Below, piece by piece: positions 1-13,103 of a stretch of DNA of 64,000 nt; the first letter of the stretch is position 1, and every line of letters begins with the position of its first letter. Location: contig OENT01000570.1 of assembly GCA_900239685.1 (NCBI GenBank), forward strand, positions 33,331 through 97,330, read 5' to 3'. A program made the position numbers and the translations under genes. Origin of the DNA: Rotaria macrura (lineage: Eukaryota > Rotifera > Eurotatoria > Philodinida > Philodinidae). The notes beneath the pieces were generated by a model. That model ran no database searches and was not told where the DNA came from. It saw nothing but the letters and a program-made list of their open reading frames with translations.

Positions 1-3000
1 CAAGCAAAATACCGCTTAGACAACTGTCTGAACAACATCTGATTTTCTTAAAAAAAGAAAACAAAAAAAAAAGACGAAAATAAAAAGCAAAAATCAAAGC
101 TCGCATCTAACAATTCAATTAACAACCCTGAGATATCGACGGCGATAGTTAATTAATTCAAAAGGTTTTAAAAATGAATTTGCTAGCTGAAATAAGAATG
201 TCATTTTTTGTTGAGTAAACATTACAACAGAGAAACAACGATTATTTTAAATGAAAACTCATATTCATACCACATTTTGTGAACATTCATACATAGGACA
301 TTTATGTTTAACTGGCACAAGATCTAAATTTGTTTGTGTTTGTAATACAGACACTGGATTACCACCTATAGAAACGATGAATATTTGCACATGTATTTCA
401 TCAATAGTAAATCCAATAGAAATCTACCTAAGCCAGTAACAACCATAGCACCGAGATCAGCTACGAAACCATTCTTACGGAATGTTGCTATTCGACCACC
501 GACTCGACTCTATCGAAATCGAAACGACATATATTGTTCTAATTCAAATAAACAAAATCTCTTACACGTCCTTCGAGAATGATTGTTTCAAATCCGAAAT
601 ATTGCAATTGTCGCGCAGCAATTATACCAGCTATACCGGCACCAATCACAATAATACGTGGTTTATCCTTTTTACCTGAATACAAATCAAGAATAAACGT
701 GAGTAAAATTTCGTTAATATTAAGCAGAAATATTTACTTCCGATTGAATTTGTCAAGCGTTTAAAAACTCCAAAATTAATGTAACCATAACGTTCGAGAT
801 AGAGAAAAATTTTTCCAGCAAGTATTCGTTCTTCTATTTAAAAAGAAAAACACGACAAAAAATTATGTATGCAAATAAAACGAAGATTTTGTTGTTTTTT
901 TTAATATTACCGGTGGCATATTGTGGCTCAACTTGATTCAGTTTTTCCATGACTTTTTCAAAAGTTAGTTGAATACGAGGTTCATCGAACCACATTCGAA
1001 GCTAAAATGTGACAATAATTTTATTTAATAGATATTGTTTAGCATAGATAATGAATTCTGATGAAAAATGAGATTAACAATAAACGATAGTGTTTACATG
1101 AAAGATAGACATGAATGTGATCGGACTGTTTCAGAATCATCTTGTTTCGTGCATTGAACAGAAATGTGTCAGGATGGAGTTATGAGAAAAGAGTTTCTCC
1201 AGCTGGAACTTAAGTTTATTTATTAAGAATCTTTTCATGAATTAAAACAAAATTGTCTGAGAAAAAATTTCAAATCATTATGAATCGAGCGATTCGATTA
1301 CATTCAGCGGATGGAATTAGATTCATCGAAGTCACAATCATGAAACAATCTGTCTTGATTTTAAACAATTTTGCTCCTTTGAAATATTCGTATTCATTAC
1401 AGTGAATTCATGAAAATAGAATTTACATTTTTTTCCAGACCTAAAAAACATGTAAGACGCTTGTATTGTTCCATTGAAAGCGGTTTTCACATACAATTGA
1501 TCACCATTTTAGTGGGATTTCTATGCTTAATTAGTGACAACGCCATATATCCTTTCTCAGAACTAGCCTATTAATCTGATTTTCTAAGCATGAAAAATTT
1601 TATATATTAACCATCAGCCATATCCAAAAAACGACATGCAACTGTTTTCTAAAGAACTGTTGACAGAAACATGATTCGAAGGAGTCAGTGTTCGCTACTA
1701 GAAAGCAAAGACTCTGAAGAAGAAACACATCGGAAAATGAAAATACTCTAAAATGTTTCCTTAAAAATGCACTGCACTTGTAAAACGTAACCATTTTCTA
1801 CGGACAGATTGCAAGATGCCATTTCGTTTTAAAATAGAATATCTCGAAGAAGGAACCATGATTTTCAGCATACGTTATGGGGCACTAGAACTGTCTCAAG
1901 GTTCAATTTAAGAATTCAACCTTTTCAACAAGAGCTAAAAATGCGAAAGTTTTAGTGTTCCCTTCCAAGAAAAATCGGAAAAGTTCAGGATTATTGTTGT
2001 TACTTCATGATCTGATGGTTTTTTGGTATTTTGTTAACGAAAATTCTACGACGTATGACTCAGTTTTACGAAAAACACTAACTCGAGACTGAGATTATCG
2101 ATCATCTCATAGTCATTAGTAAAACTGTAATAAAAGCTGAATGACACATGGTTACGATCTTCACTTTTGTCTCAATGTTTAAAGATACATTTGATTAACA
2201 ATACAGCCAATAGTTTATTAGCATCTGTCGTCCAGAGCTATTGTACAATTTCATTTTCAGTCTCGTATGTACGTATTATTATTTTGACTAGTGCAAAAGT
2301 ACTAAACCTTCTTTGGCAATATGCAAAAGTTGTTCATGTTTTATAGAATAATCTTGACAGTTAGGATTTACGTAGGGATGTATCCGTCAAGTTAAACTGT
2401 CCCAGTGAAAAATTATCAGATTCTATGAGATTATCATCGGATTGTAGTGCAACTAAATTAAAATTATAATCGATTGAAATTTTCTAAATCTAAGATAATT
2501 TGCTTTTCAATCAAAACTAATCTTGTAAATCAAGTATAATTTTGATTTTGTTGCACAAGAATCCGATGATAATCTCATAGAATCTAATCATTTTTCATTG
2601 GGTGCGTACCGAAATGTCAGTGAGCAATTAGGAAATTAATTATTAGGTCAAACAACTCCCGCTCTATAAGATACGATGATGATCTTCAAGGTAAAAAGGA
2701 TGAAAACAAAAGTATACAATGCAAAAAACAAATACTTATGATTGTTTTTCACAGATTCAGATTCATGAATGATTGTGACAGTTGAATTATCATGAGACCT
2801 ATCTGAACACTCCACTACGATTAATAGATCTTGTGTGTACTACAATTGATCTGATAGAAGTAAAGTATTAATTAGTCTCGTTTCGAAGTCAGGTTAAGGT
2901 CTGACTTTTTCAATGCATGTTTCTTGGTGAGTTCGCATGTTAGCTCATATACTGTGACAGAGGAATCATTTTTTTAATACAATACCATGACAATTTAGCT

Positions 3001-3425
3001 CATAAAATAATGAACTGAGCTGATTTAAAATCTTAAGTCATGAATTCAAAAAACAAGCATGAGCAACAATATATTTAAATGATGAAAAATGAAAATTTTC
3101 TTACAGTGTTATTACGAATGATAAGGAATGCTTTGTGTCGTTTGATATCACCTTTGGAAATTTCTGGAAATAATCGAGATTCTTCTGCTGACATTCGATC
3201 ATGTGTAAGACGACTTTGTGCAGCCGCATCTTCCAAACCTTGTAAAATATTCGTTGCAAGTGAAAACTTACTGAAACAAATTATTGTTTTTTTTTTATTA
3301 CCATCAGGACTTGTACCATCGACACGTCGTGCTCGAAATTCTTGATTATGTCTTCCTTCGTCACTCATTTTTAAATTTTTTCTGTCTAATAAATTTTGAC
3401 TTAGTTTACCCGTTCCATAATACAT
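1..3425 (-). CDS. KDM1A: Lysine-specific histone demethylase 1 (LSD1), N-terminal part, runs off the left edge
   Basis: Flavin amine oxidase that removes methyl groups from histone H3 lysine 4 in nuclear repressor complexes (known for the family). Visible exons on the minus strand: 3425-3302, 3238-3105, 1001-911, 833-738, 675-566, about 518-428 and 365-271. They encode a SWIRM domain ([12 protein letters not shown], then [12 protein letters not shown] and [11 protein letters not shown]), the FAD-binding glycine motif ([17 protein letters not shown]), and [20 protein letters not shown] followed by [16 protein letters not shown], all closely matching animal LSD1. Phases agree at every junction except exon 5/6 (near 566/518), where I could not place a clean acceptor. 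No exon was recognised below 271; the tower and catalytic half must lie outside the window. Start at 3425 is the first Met; an alternative Met lies at 3368. The disordered N-tail is much shorter than in human KDM1A. Intron 2 is 2.1 kb and holds a MITE. Confidence 0.9.
2401..2602. mobile_element. MITE-like palindrome, CCCAGTG family, in KDM1A intron 2
   Basis: Arms of about 55 bp face each other: the left begins CCCAGTGAAAAATTATCAGA and the right ends in its near-complement, CATTGGG. Symmetry continues more weakly toward the centre. No coding capacity is seen. The same terminal sequence and an inner CAACAAAATCAAAATT segment occur in the element at 41064-41429, so the two belong to one family. 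The flanks here (GT and TG) no longer show a clear target duplication. Confidence 0.75.
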
Positions 3426-3707
3426 CAGTCGGAAACTATGGACGATGAAAAATAGAGCGACATCTTTTTCAATTAGGTAATTTTTTCTCTTGAGACAATC
3501 ATATAAGATTTATTCATTGATTTTTAATCATAATTAAGAAAAAATATATTCAAAATATTTCGGGAGCGAAATTATTTTTTCAAGCGATGGCAAAAAAGCT
3601 TAGGCCAATCTTCGGAAAAATACTTTACCTGTGTGATTGAAAAGGATTGTGAGAAACAGCTACAGCAATACTATCGACATCGATCAATACACCAAAATTA
3701 GTGCATC
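3426..3707. promoter_or_regulatory. Shared divergent promoter region of KDM1A and SURF4
   Basis: The 282 bp between the two start codons is the only space available for both promoters and both 5' leaders. It is AT-rich, and I see no obvious TATA box in either direction. A bidirectional promoter is inferred from spacing only. Confidence 0.45.
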
Positions 3708-6700
3708 ATGAACTTCATTACATCTAAAAAACGTCAAGAATGGTTAAGCAAAGCAGAAGATTATGCTGATACTGTAATAAAATATAATAAAAATGTTAGA
3801 TGTATCTAGTCTATCTTGGCTTCTATCTTTTTTTCATTATAGTTTATCCATCGAACGAAATATGTTCTACCGCATATCGCTCGACTATGTTTACTATCAA
3901 CATATATTGAAGATGGTATTCGTATGCTGACGCAATGGGAGAAGCAAAGAAATTATATTGCTCTTCAATTTCATGTTGAATGGTTTCTTAGTACAGTTTT
4001 AATTTTTATAAATTTAGTTGGTCAATTACTACCTGCAGGAATGATTTTATTCCGAAAGAAAACTGATATCGCATGTGGAATACTTATTTTCATTATTCCA
4101 TTTCAAGTAAGTTTATGTTTTCTCAAATAAACTTTTAAAATGTCTAAAGTGTATCTATCTGACTTTGCGGTTCTTAATGAACGATTTCTTATTTGACAAG
4201 AAATACAATCGTATCTATTTATTTCTTACAGACAATAATTTATAAAACATTATTTCAAACAAATTTCCTGCTTAGGTAAAAGAATTGTAAACAGATTACA
4301 TTTTGCTGATTTATCTTGTACTTTACAAATTGATTTGGTGATAGAATTCGTAGAATATTGATTATAAGAAAACGAAAAAAAAAATGATGATAATGATAAG
4401 ACCTGATTATACATATGTAAAGATTTGCAATTGATATTTTTAAGAAAAAGAAATCAAACCCTATAATCCCATGTAGAGAAGTATTCAAATATTCAATATA
4501 CAGTTAGTGTAACATAATTTATTGATTTTTATGTTCATATGATGAATAGTTATTAATCGATTGGATTTGAGAACTTTCAAGATTTGTTGAATTAAATGAC
4601 AATAACATAAAATATTGAAAAGGAAAAAAATATCTATTCAACTAAAGTTGTTTATTACTATTCATGGTAGACCAACAATTGAGCATCGATCAGTTAACTA
4701 CGAAAAATTGATAATCAATTATGTAAATACAAAGGTAAAATTAAGGATGAGTTCATTTTTACAGAGCCGAACTTGAAATACTTTTTTTGCAATACTTTTT
4801 GTCAAAAAGAAGACAAAACTTAAGCTGTGGAACTTTTGAATTATTTAAAAATTTTGTATTTGATTCTCGTTGAAAATCAATAAAATATGCTGAAACATAT
4901 TGAAGAAAAACTCCTTGCTGACTTTTCCTTGAACTTGAATCTCTAAGAATAGGATAGGATGCAACAGGAAAAATCTCTACGATAGGACAGGGTAATGTTA
5001 TGAAGTCTATAGGTTAGAGTACGACTAGGATACAAAGTTATTCAGTAGGTTAGGTTTAGGGTATAAAGAAGGCGTAACTTGCAGGACTCTATTTCATGTC
5101 AGTATGAACCATCATAACATGTCGATGATTCGTTGATACTTACTTGTATTAGTCGGACAATCATTTATATAGTGACGAATAAGTATTTCATATGCTCATG
5201 TAATCCTTAACAATATTCATTCGTTTTTCTCATATCTATTTTAAATTTTTTCCTGAAACAAACTACAACTTCTGTTGATTGGATTTTCTTATCGACGTAC
5301 TAATATTCAAAAAGTGAAAATTCATCAATCTATGAATCGATTACAGATTTGAAAAATAGAGTAACAGGCAAACTTCATGCTTCTTGAACAGATGCATACT
5401 GAACTTATACAAATAAGAAAACTCGTTAAATATAAAATTCTTGATGAATAATTAGAGTAGTCAGCTTCAAATTTTTGTTTGATACCAATTTTCTTGTATT
5501 TGTGAAAAGGCAAGAGCTTTCTTCAACTTTCCACATGAATGTAAATATATTCGAATAAAATTAATTCATTGTGTCAGAATAACTTTATTCTTCATCGCTA
5601 TTCATTGATTTTCCATGAATCATTTTGTATTGATATCGGTATTATGGTTTTAATGGATCACCCATACTGAATGAGTCCAACAGTTGTTCCATGGAACTAA
5701 TGAAATACGTGACATAATTATCTATCCTTTCGACTCAACACCAAAATACATATAATTAGAAATTTCGATAGATTCATTAGCAACAATATTTCCGTTCTGT
5801 GATGATACAGTAATGTATAAGTATCGAAAAAACAAATGATAATCAATGTGAATCTATATCTTTTCGATTTCTATCGTCTTTCTTACATCATAATATTATT
5901 CATATGTTTACAACACACAATCATCAATTTCGATTGTAAACGTCCTCATGTTCTAATTTCTAGATTAACATGCATTTTTCATGGTTGGCTTAGTGTCAGT
6001 CACACACCCGTGTTTATAGTGTATTCAACGAAATTGTTTAACTTGCCAAAGATCAGTAGTGTAACTTGTTTTTCTCAACGGATAGAAACTCGAGACAAGA
6101 AATAGGATAGTTTCTATTTTTGCTTATTATATATTTTTACATAATTATGGGTTGATTTCTGACACTAGTTCCTACGAGGTAAAAAGTAACGGAAGATCCT
6201 GATTCAGAATCTATAATTTGAGAAATATTCACAATTAGGAACATGTTTGGTTTAAAGAAAGTCCGATGTTTTATTTTAAGAAATAAAAAATCTCAACGAA
6301 CAACAAAGACTCGTAGATAGAAAACTTAATCAGGTTTGTTTATTTATTTATTTTCTGTCAAATATTGTCTTTGACTATCTGATAATTGAACAGTGTATAA
6401 ACAATAATCGTCGTATTTTCTTCTTCAGATCGTTATCTCTTGCCGGTGGTATAATTTTCTTAATAGTTGAAAATCGTAAAGAAGCTCGAACTTTATTTGC
6501 TGGCGTACCAACAATGCATAGCAATGCACCGAAAAATTATATGCAATTAATTGGTCGGATATTAGTTGTCTTTTTGTTTCTATCGATTATTCGTTTTGAA
6601 AACGATTGGGTTGTGATAAGTCGAACTCTGATTAGTATTATTGGGATGATATGTGTTTCACTTGGCTACAAAACAAAACTGACTGCTTTGTTTCTTGTTT

Positions 6701-6882
6701 TATATTTATCTTTTCTCAATATATTGATCAATAGATTTTGGCTTGCAGATCTTCCGAGTACAGTTCAAAATTATGTTAGATATGACTTTTTTCAAGTTAT
6801 GTCGGTTGTTGGTGGTCTTTTGTATGTTGTTTTACTCGGTCCTGGTGGAGTATCAGTTGATGCACGGAAAAAAGATTGGTAG
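3708..6882 (+). CDS. SURF4: Surfeit locus protein 4, ER cargo receptor
   Basis: Multi-pass ER/ERGIC membrane protein (Erv29 family) that sorts secretory cargo into COPII vesicles (known for the family). Exons 3708-3773, 3843-4106, 4232-4275 and 6429-6882 join in frame to 275 aa; human SURF4 is 269. Family blocks are plain: LPHIARLCLLSTYIEDGIRM near residue 35, VGQLLPAG, FAGVPTM, KNYMQLIGR, GYKTKL, and the C-terminal YDFFQVMSVVGGLLYVV followed by LGPGGVS. The protein ends in ARKKDW, a lysine-rich tail like that used for ER retrieval. Intron 3 is 2153 bp, AT-rich, with no recognised element. An AATAAA lies about 14 bp after the stop. The start ATG is the first in frame and gives the expected cytosolic N-terminus. 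Divergent from KDM1A. Confidence 0.95.
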
Positions 6883-9497
6883 ATCATAGAAGAAACAATA
6901 AAAGAGAACTATTATTATTTTTCTTTCTTCCTTTTTTCCTATGATTATTCATCTATATCTCCATATTGCTTTCTTTTTTGTTGGTGTAGTGCATGATCAT
7001 AAATTTATTGAAATTTTTCTTTTTAATCGTTATAATTTTCAAATAATAATAAAAAACATTTAATTTTCTTCACTATACAGTCTGTTTCCTGATAGAAAAC
7101 AGATGTTTTTTCAAGGTAATATAATCAATCGAAAAGCTAAAAGAAATCATTGATTTCTTATGAATGATTTTTCAATAATAAATATGAACAGCTGGTCATA
7201 TTCTCATATTTTTCTTTCCATATCTACTTTGATATAACATGAAGCTTTTTTTTTAATCTTCTGACAACACAAGTAGGGAGCATCTATTTTCTTCGTTGCA
7301 AATTCAGCTAGTCCACTGCAATTTCAACGTTTAGTGAAAATGATGATGATTCATTCAAATATAAAATATGAACTTAATTTTCACTCAGTAGTTCACATGT
7401 GAATGAGGTAGTCGATACAATTCTAATGGATTCGATTTTTTGTATTGAAGAAGAAAAAAACTAGAGGCAATATTAAAAGTAGCATGAAGCCTAGAAATCT
7501 CTCGAGTGAATTCAAGCATGATCAACAAAACTTAGTTGTCCTATATGTAAATAGGTTTCAATGGAAACTGTTAGTCAATATCGAAAGATGTTTTTCTTTG
7601 TATTTGCACTCAAAGAATATCATTGACTCGTATAAGTTTTCATTGATTGTACGAAAATGAATAATGGACATTAGTGTAAAATTTTTCATCAATGATAGGA
7701 AAAAAAGTAATCGTCAACTAACTTGAAAACTGTGTTTTAATGATTTACGAACAACCATCTAGAGTACGCATCATCTATCAACTTTTTAAAGAGTTGTAAA
7801 TATAAAGCATATAACGCTTTTGATTTGCATAAGAAAAACAAAGGCATAAGTATAAATAATATCAGTGTATAGACTTCTAGTTGCTATTATTTATATGCCT
7901 TGAGAAAAAAAATTTGATAGGTTTTTTTAAATTCTTGTCAACGATTTCTATTTTTCAATGTTATTTATTCGATCATACTTAGAACAACAGAATTCCTACA
8001 GTTTCATTATAAGTTTTGCTAAATACCGAAATTGAGTCACTGGGAAAAAAAATACTCCAACGAATTCTTCAGAATGAAGAATGGACTACGAATAGAAATA
8101 TAGATCGTAGGAGTAGCCGATTAAATGGTGTACTATGAATAGAAACTTGTGGATTAATGGTTTCGTGGTACCTTTATTTCTTAGATGAATACATTTTCTG
8201 TACTTTTAGTTTCTCTCAAGGATGGATAATCAATAAAAATCTGCAATCTTCATCTGTCACTAGTTTATGTGCACATGGATGCAGAATATGGAGGAAACGA
8301 ACCTGAAGCTAGCTACTTATTGGGGAAAGTACTGCCTACATTCAATGGTTTCCTAATTAAATTAACTTTTTCCAGGCAAAAAATAATATATACTAGAATA
8401 CTTCAAGTTTAGATTTATTTTGAAATAGACCGATACATAAACAATTTCAAGTTCTGCTATTTTTCCAAATTTCACTGTATATTCAATATATTAATCTGTA
8501 CAGTGAAATGCTTGATTTTAGTGTAAATCTCTGTGTTATGTATTCAAATATATTTTCTTTTTGGAAAACAGGATCACGATTTTAGATTGAAGTATCTCAA
8601 ATAAAACATCATCTCTAATTCGTTTCTTAGATTTTTTCTATCACAGTTGGATGAGAGTTCGTCTTGTTCACCTATATGAAAAGAGGAACAGAAAAGAATT
8701 TCTCTTGATTTCTGCTTCTGAAATTCAAAACTTTTGTTCATCTTAGGATTTCAAGGTGTTGTTCATAGTAAAATGTACCCCTGGAATTATTATTAGTATT
8801 AATATTCCGCTTTAACTTCAATGGATAGGATTTTCGACGATAAAATAGTGTCTAATAAAAAAAGAGTAAAACATTTTCCCACATTATTACTTTCATAGAA
8901 TCTTAGAAATGTCCCTTGATGATGATGATCGACGCAAATACTTCTCCATTAACAAAGATATAAAAACCTTTTCATTGTCATATAATTCATCATACTAAAT
9001 GTATTCTCGTTTTTTGAGAAAGATTTCATGGTGGGTGAATGCACACAACATTAATTAGACAATAAGGCCACATTTATAATTTTTTTCTGCTAGAAAATAT
9101 AAATAAATTCTTTCAAGTATGCTACAGAATAACTACGATATGACCTTATGAGATGCCTTCAATGAATAGCTACTTCCTATTAGTTTTTTTTTCACACAAA
9201 ACTCATTCATCGCTAAGATAATGTACATACAATATTTCCCATGATAAACTTTGATTTAGGTACTGAAAAACCATTGATAATCTTTAAGCATGACTGTCAA
9301 AAATTGATTCTCGAAGAAGTTCATCCAATATTCCTTCAATATCTTTTAACCGAAAGCATCTTCTATTTTGGGCAAGGGGGGCGGCTTCTAATATGTCCAG
9401 GACCTTCATTTTTTCTGACATAATTTGACGTTATTTCCATTTGCCTGTCACATGACACCTGTAAGGAGTATTTAAAATAATAAAGAATCCTTTTTTT
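6883..9497. other. Intergenic AT-rich stretch
   Basis: SURF4 3' end and AATAAA signals near 6895, then about 2.6 kb with no recognised gene or element. A 60-codon open frame at 9241-9423 has no family resemblance I can name; it could be an upstream exon of the coding stretch at 9.5 kb, but no splice junction supports this. Confidence 0.5.
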
Positions 9498-9504
9498 CAG
9501 ATCT

Positions 9505-9940
9505 AGGATAAACCCTGTAGTATCATGTCTAGATTTCACTAATGATCCAACACGTTTTGTTGAAGTTTTTCAAGAAGCAAAATTTCGAACGAATAGAGAA
9601 GCAAAACTCATTCAAAAGCGACCGATATGCTAATTCAGTGCTCGGCAAGCCGGACAAAGCCATGTCAATATCTCAAATAACGTTTACTTGACTCAAAACC
9701 TATTTTTCAGTTCGAATCATTCGCGAAACGCTATTCAAACAAAGACTAGCATCGTTTGAAAGTAATACGGTTGAGAAAAAAAATAACTGTTGCAATGAAA
9801 CGGCACAGAGTTCAGGTCATTGTGATCCAGTTTTATCGAATAAAAGTAAAATTTCAGACGATGAATCTAATATGTGGAAAGATGTAGTTTCCTGGTGGTC
9901 TTTTCCATGGCACAACAAGATCATGGCTGAAGAAAAATAA
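9505..9940 (+). CDS. Unidentified coding stretch, two exon-like blocks, possibly broken
   Basis: Two blocks look coding but I do not recognise the product. The first follows an acceptor-like run (TTTTTTTCAG ending at 9500). It has two open plus-strand frames: one reads CLDFTNDPTRFVEVFQEAKF and stops at 9633, the other contains SFKSDRYANSVLGKPDKAM. The second follows CAG at 9710 and reads VRIIRETLFKQRLASFESN to WKDVVSWWSFPWHNK, with TAA at 9938-9940 and AATAAA overlapping the stop. Neither frame of block one joins block two cleanly by phase, so this may be a gene with a shift, or two last exons. No upstream exons were identified. Confidence 0.35.
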
Positions 9941-10897
9941 AATTATAACGAAAATTTAAAAATATCTTTATTAGGAAAACTTCTAAATTTTCCAAATTTT
10001 TCTGGAAGATGGCCATAACTATCATTAATTTTCAACTAAAATAGGTTCCATAGTTTAAATCACCACGAAAACATTACATAGTACAGTATAAGTCGTATAG
10101 AAGAAATTCGAGAATATTTTTCTACTTGTATGTAGTCCATTGAAATTTTAATATTTTCTTCTGTTGGTAATTAATTGTTCGTATGATACGGTCCAGCTAT
10201 GATATATGCTCTTCAGTGACATTGCGTTTTTTGCAGGTCCTAGTTTTCACAGGTTGATGTGATTGCTCATTTTTAAAGCCTATCTGGAATATTCCTGCTA
10301 ACGTGCTACATTATTCAGAAGTGCGCACAAAATTGCATGCGCCACGTTGTTTAGTAATTGATGAATGACTCTTCTATTGTATAAAATTAAGTCATAATGC
10401 CCTGTAGATTAAATTTTCGCAGCATTTCACTCTTAACTCAATGTTTGAATTGTATTTCTTCTCTGATTCTATTTCCGACGAACAGTTGTAAATGTAATTA
10501 AGTATCATCGAGGTCTTTTCTCAGTATTTTAAGATCAGCTAATAATAGTAATCGAAAACGCTGTGTACTATTTACATTTTATAGTGAATCAGACTTCTTT
10601 TTTCTTTTAAATAAAAATTCCATACCATTAGGCTTTGAATGATATTTTCGGATCATCAGCTAAATTTAAATTAACAAAAATTTGAAATTCAATCTATGCA
10701 CCTCCTCGATAGGTACTATATCACACGGAAAAAACAAGGCTCGTGCATGAACGCGAGATAGTACTCAATTAACCAAGAACACGTGTGATGTCATTCGATG
10801 GAAAAATATTATTCAAAAATATCTCAATCGATCCTTTATTTTCATGCAATAATTTTACAAGATTTATACATGTGTGAATGTTTTTAAATAGAGTAAT

Positions 10898-13103
10898 TTA
10901 GTTTGGAAAAAGTAAAAGTGGTAAATGAAAATGTTGATGGACAATAAGTATTTGTGTTATTAATTGAATTTGTTCACAAAAATATACTAATCGATTGAAA
11001 CGATTGGGTTGTTCAGTTGAGAATTTATTCATTTCATATGTATGTAAAATTTTAAATATATTTTCAAATGAATTCCGATTGATTTTGTTCATATGATCTA
11101 AAAGTTTAAACAAAAAGAAAGAAAGCATGAATCCAGGTATATTCAATCGTAAAGAAAAGTTTCATGCTTACTCGAATGAAGTATAAGTAGAACACTTAGT
11201 AAAGTGAATTCTGTATTTGTCAATTGCATATTGAAAAATGTTGATAGAAAATAAAAGAATTGATCAAGTATACTGTATGATACTGATGATAGATATTTAT
11301 TGTGTGTATATTTAAATAAACGTTCGACACATTTTGAATATGAAATAAAATGAATATGATTATAATTTCTTTTTAAAAAGTAAAATATAAGTAACACTAT
11401 GTAATTTGACCAAAGATCATTAATTATGAATTGCTTCGAATCAAAATCTAATATCGAATAAAATGGTAATGTACGATACCAATTTATGAATGTATCAATC
11501 AATAGATACATTATATTTTTTATTGATTCTTGTGTTAATAAAATCTCATGATTTAATAATGGACGTAAATGATCAAATAATATATCTAATGTTGATAATT
11601 GATCGAAACAATGGAATACATTGAAATCAAAGAATTCTTTCGATTTATCATTCGAATATGTATTCATGTGTTGGTTGGCTTCAGTTTTATACTTTTAAAA
11701 GCAAAAAAATGGAACATTAAATATTTCCAAAAATAAATATTTGTAACAATCGTCTCTGTCTTGTTTTGGTATTCCTGTTCTTTCCCTCGCTTCTTCAGAG
11801 TAGTGCTTGATAAATTGAATGACTTTGTTGTTACTTATTGTTTTCTACATGGCGTAAACGTTCATGTTAATGTCATTATACGATCGAATGAACTTCAAGT
11901 GGTATTTTAAAGTTTTCAAACTTGAAGAATAATGTTTTTCATAGAATAAAATTAGATTTTGTATGGAGAAAGATTTCTTTTAAAAATAGTACACAAATCT
12001 GGATATGATAAATTGAAGATTTTATTCCTTCACATTGAAAATGCTCTCAGCAGAATCCCTGGCCAGATTAAATTTTGCATGAAGACCTTTGCATTTTTAT
12101 GATATATGAGGTTTAGATAACTTTAGTCCAGGTAGAAAAATAGTAACCGTAATAGAATCAGAATATCTAGCGTGATAAACGATTCCTGACATTGCAATCT
12201 ATCGATTAACAATTAACTTTCACTGAACTAGATTTTCATTCTATGATCTAATTAACCTATATCTATTTGCTTTTGTAAGAAGAATATGAACTATAGTTTC
12301 TTTTCAAAAAAATTCATATAAAATCGCTCTCTGGTATATATATATATAGCAAGACAAGAACTTACTTTATACAGTTGCATTACATTAGCTGGTGTTCGAC
12401 CTCCAGGCGTTCGATCATAACGAACAGCTGCAATAACCATGCCTTTAATAAGACATTTTCGAAAACGACAATGTTGACAACGATTACGTTGAGATTTATC
12501 GATGATACATGAACCATTTCCATTACAACGATACTTACGTTTGTTTTGTATTGTTCGTTTGAAAAATCCTGTTCATTTTTTTAATGTTCAAAAAAAAAAT
12601 TGTTGCCTTTTTCCAACGACGATATTCATAAACAAACTATACATACCTTTACACCCTTCACATGTTGCAAGACCATAATGTATACCTGTTGCTTTATCAT
12701 TACAAACACCGCATAGATTAAATAATTTTCTGTGAGGTGAAATCAATGGCATAGACTTATCATCACTGATCTGAAAAGAAAATTGTCGATGAAGAAATTT
12801 TATCTATTATTTTTCTCATTGTTTTCGTTGATTTACTTTTGGTGATTGAATACATTTTAGAAGTGCATTTTCTTGTCGTTGAAGTTCATCGATATCCGGT
12901 GTTAATAATTCTGTGTTATCAACTTCACTGTCTGGCAGAGGTGTTCCATTGAAATTCATGACAGAATTTCGAGCATCAACCTCATACGTACGATGTATTG
13001 TACGATGATGTTTTAATTTAAATTTTTTAAATAGATCATCTTCATTTGTTGATGGCAATGATGATAAGGTTGATGAAGTTTGTAATAAAGACATACTTGT
13101 CAT
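10898..13103 (-). CDS. Nuclear receptor, NR6/Hr4-like DNA-binding domain
   Basis: Ligand-regulated or orphan transcription factor. Exons 13103-12837, 12770-12647, 12568-12366, 11691-11172 and 11097-10898 join in frame to 437 aa. The two-zinc-finger DNA-binding domain spans about residues 110-185: [21 protein letters not shown]-box [30 protein letters not shown] and [11 protein letters not shown], then a C-terminal extension with DRTPGGR typical of NR6/Hr4-type receptors. An intron splits the P-box after CKG, a common site in the superfamily. The ligand-binding region (exons 4-5) is helical but diverged and ends [11 protein letters not shown] with no acidic AF-2 core, suggesting a repressor-like or unliganded receptor (inference). 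AATAAA on the minus strand lies about 60 bp past the stop. The first 89 residues are low-complexity and serine-rich. Confidence 0.9.

Noticed and set aside
5836-6105. 89-codon open frame in SURF4 intron 3
   Set aside because: Lies in an intron of a well-supported gene and shows no domain or conserved motif.
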